From assembly GCA_934463455.1 (NCBI GenBank), contig CAKSJU010000097.1:1-8229 (forward strand): 8,229 bases of DNA. The letters are read 5' to 3'. Of this stretch, positions 7,273 through 8,229 are shown piece by piece. The stretch's first letter is position 1. The number at the start of each line of letters is the position of its first letter. The DNA comes from an uncultured Clostridia bacterium. GTDB lineage: Bacteria > Bacillota > Clostridia > UBA1381. The position numbers and the translations under genes are program-made. Under the pieces are notes generated by a model. That model had not been told where the DNA came from. It did not search any database and saw nothing but the letters and a program-made list of their open reading frames with translations.

Positions 7273-7292
7273 TATGGCAATTAAATTGTATA
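7264..7292 (-). promoter_or_regulatory. Predicted promoter of the fucosidase/surface-protein operon
   Basis: On the - strand, -35 TATACA (7292-7287), a 17-nt spacer, and -10 TATAAT (7269-7264) preceded by TGT, that is an extended -10. Transcription would start near 7257 and give a leader of about 72 nt. The weak -35 fits a promoter that needs an activator. Prediction from consensus match only. Confidence 0.6.
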
Positions 7293-7304
7293 TACTGTAA
7301 ATAC

Positions 7305-7336
7305 TCGAATTTGTTATTCAAAATTACGATTTTTTT
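7305..7336 (+). terminator. Possible weak leader terminator/attenuator before the regulator gene
   Basis: TCGAATTT (7305-7312) pairs with AAATTaCGA (7321-7329; one bulged A), with an 8-nt loop, and is followed directly by seven T (7330-7336). This has the shape of an intrinsic terminator inside the predicted leader, but the stem has only two GC pairs, so it would be leaky at best. Confidence 0.3.
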
Positions 7337-7353
7337 GGAAAAATATTCATGAA

Positions 7354-7358
7354 AGGAG
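7354..7358 (+). promoter_or_regulatory. Ribosome binding site that decides the regulator start
   Basis: AGGAG at 7354-7358 stands 8 nt before the ATG at 7367. An earlier in-frame ATG at 7349 lies upstream of this site and has no good site of its own, so translation should begin at 7367. Confidence 0.85.
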
Positions 7359-7366
7359 CAAAAAAA

Positions 7367-8152
7367 ATGAAAATAAAAAGCACCCTTATCACATTCGGGC
7401 GCGAAGTTATAACCGGAAGCTGGCCCGTTTCCACATCTATCGGTGTGAACAGGTTATATTACATACACAAAGGAAACGTATCTTTTTTAATAGGAGACGT
7501 AAAATACGCATTAAAAACAGGCTACTTGTATTTACTTCCTCAAAATATTGAATTTAAACCTGTTTTAAACAAGAATAACTACATTGACCATTCATATTTT
7601 GACTTTTTTTCGATACCGGAAATACACTTAGATAATTTTCTCGAAATTAAAGCTTCTGATTATCCGATAATAAACAAAGTATTGGATTTTTGCTTTGAAA
7701 TAACCGACAAACACAAGTGCATCGGCATAAATGATGACTATTTTTATCTTGCCGAAAATGCACTTAATGCTTTGCTTACCGCAGCGTCGCTGAATTTTAA
7801 ATTTATTGCCAAATATGATGATAGGCTTGATAATGTTCTGCAATATATTTACACACATTATCTTGAAGATATACCTTTGGACACGCTTGCTGATATGGCA
7901 TATATTTCAAAAAACTATTTTATAAAAATTTTTAAGGATTCAACTTCTCTTTCGCCTTATCAATTTATAAAAAAACTTCGCCTGAATTATGCTGTATCGC
8001 TGATAAGGAATAATGTGTCCGTTACAGAAGTATCGGAAAAAATCGGATATGAGAATGTATCTGCATTTTCAAATGCTATGAAAAAAACTTACGGAATTTA
8101 TCCGTCACAGATAAATAAAAAAATATCTATTGTAGATATTTTTGATAAATAA
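7367..8152 (+). CDS. AraC/XylS-family transcriptional regulator
   Basis: 261 aa. Residues about 5-90 look like the cupin-type sensor of AraC-family proteins ('LYYIHKGNVSFLIGDVKYALKTGYLYLLP'-type spacing of short strands, shown here in part). A helical linker follows. The C-terminal DNA-binding domain (about 152-250) has two helix-turn-helix units: 'PLDTLADMAYISKNYFIKIF' covers the first and 'VTEVSEKIGYENVSAFSNAM' the second, followed by the usual 'YGIYPSQI' ending. Length is normal for the family. It is divergent from the fucosidase operon across a 181-bp spacer, the usual arrangement for a local regulator, so it probably controls that operon in response to a sugar or glycan fragment. The ligand and the sign of regulation are inferred, not seen. 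Start chosen at 7367 because AGGAG lies 8 nt upstream. Confidence 0.95.
   Translation: MKIKSTLITFGREVITGSWPVSTSIGVNRLYYIHKGNVSFLIGDVKYALKTGYLYLLPQNIEFKPVLNKNNYIDHSYFDFFSIPEIHLDNFLEIKASDYPIINKVLDFCFEITDKHKCIGINDDYFYLAENALNALLTAASLNFKFIAKYDDRLDNVLQYIYTHYLEDIPLDTLADMAYISKNYFIKIFKDSTSLSPYQFIKKLRLNYAVSLIRNNVSVTEVSEKIGYENVSAFSNAMKKTYGIYPSQINKKISIVDIFDK
8119..8143 (+). other. 11-bp hairpin inside the end of the regulator gene
   Basis: AAAAATATCTA (8119-8129) and TAGATATTTTT (8133-8143) form a perfect 11-bp stem with a 3-nt TTG loop, ending 6 nt before the stop codon at 8150. The A-tract and U-tract flanks resemble a bidirectional terminator, but stopping here would remove the stop codon. An mRNA 3'-end stabilising role is possible. 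Confidence 0.45.
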
Positions 8153-8158
8153 AGTCTT

Positions 8159-8181
8159 TACATTTTTTGATGTATTTTTTT
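8159..8181 (+). terminator. Weak candidate terminator after the regulator gene
   Basis: TACAT (8159-8163) and ATGTA (8170-8174) form a 5-bp stem with a 6-nt loop, followed by seven T (8175-8181), starting 6 nt after the stop codon. Position and T-run fit an intrinsic terminator; the short AU-rich stem makes it weak. Confidence 0.4.
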
Positions 8182-8228
8182 AATTTGTAGGAAATTGCGT
8201 AAAACGCAATGACGGAAAATCAAAAATG
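8161..8228. repeat. Nested inverted repeats downstream of the regulator
   Basis: An outer pair, CATTTTTTGAT (8161-8171) and ATCAAAAATG (8219-8228), matches except for one extra T. It encloses an inner perfect hairpin ATTGCGT-AAA-ACGCAAT (8194-8210). The 68-bp unit has no coding sequence. It may be a small dispersed palindromic element or part of a terminator; the window ends here, so its limits are unknown. Confidence 0.45.
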
Positions 8229-8229
8229 C

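Larger units (their letters stand above)
7227..7317 (+). repeat. 10-bp direct repeat AATTTGTTAT, 81 bp apart
   Basis: AATTTGTTAT occurs at 7227-7236 and 7308-7317, with TGTTAT also present inverted at 7267-7272. AraC-family proteins often bind direct repeats near the promoters they control, so these are candidate half-sites. The spacer is very AT-rich and a chance match is possible. Confidence 0.4.

Noticed and set aside
7186..7366. Riboswitch or CRISPR-like element in the spacer
   Set aside because: No conserved riboswitch core, no regularly spaced repeats; only promoter-like motifs and short palindromes are visible.

Overview
The window looks like the chromosome of a low-G+C anaerobic Bacillota, most likely a gut- or rumen-type Clostridia member that grows on glycans. 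This is inferred from strong GGAGG-type ribosome binding sites, AT-rich spacers, SLH-anchored surface proteins with Gly/Ser linkers, and a glycosidase gene beside an AraC-type regulator. No species can be named from the sequence alone.

Layout: a 181-bp control region (7186-7366) separates two divergent units. To the right, on the + strand, is one AraC/XylS-family regulator (7367-8152), followed by a 77-bp tail with inverted repeats. To the left, on the - strand, five closely packed genes run off the left edge and look like one operon. In transcription order they are: a short cytoplasmic GH29 alpha-L-fucosidase (7185-6226); an exported protein with an Ig-like domain, a helical region, a Gly/Ser linker and three C-terminal SLH domains (6187-4541); a large exported beta-rich protein with a degenerate SLH-like N-terminus (4544-2076); an exported non-catalytic protein with two CBM-like/FN3 pairs (2060-57); and the signal-peptide start of a further exported protein (40 to beyond 1). 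Gaps are 38 bp, a 4-bp ATGA overlap, 15 bp and 16 bp.

How it may work (inference): the regulator senses a sugar or other signal and controls the operon from the shared spacer. The SLH protein is held on the cell wall, and the CBM-like protein and the large beta-rich protein form a surface layer that captures or displays fucosylated glycan. Fucosylated oligosaccharides are then trimmed inside the cell by the fucosidase. No transporter, secreted glycosidase or fucose catabolic gene lies in the window, so import and downstream metabolism must be elsewhere.

The main points for a second look are the control region, where two predicted extended -10 promoters face each other as a perfect inverted repeat; the fucosidase, which stops at the end of its catalytic domain; the SLH-like protein that has lost its wall-binding motifs; and the pairing of a cytoplasmic fucosidase with several non-catalytic surface proteins in one operon.
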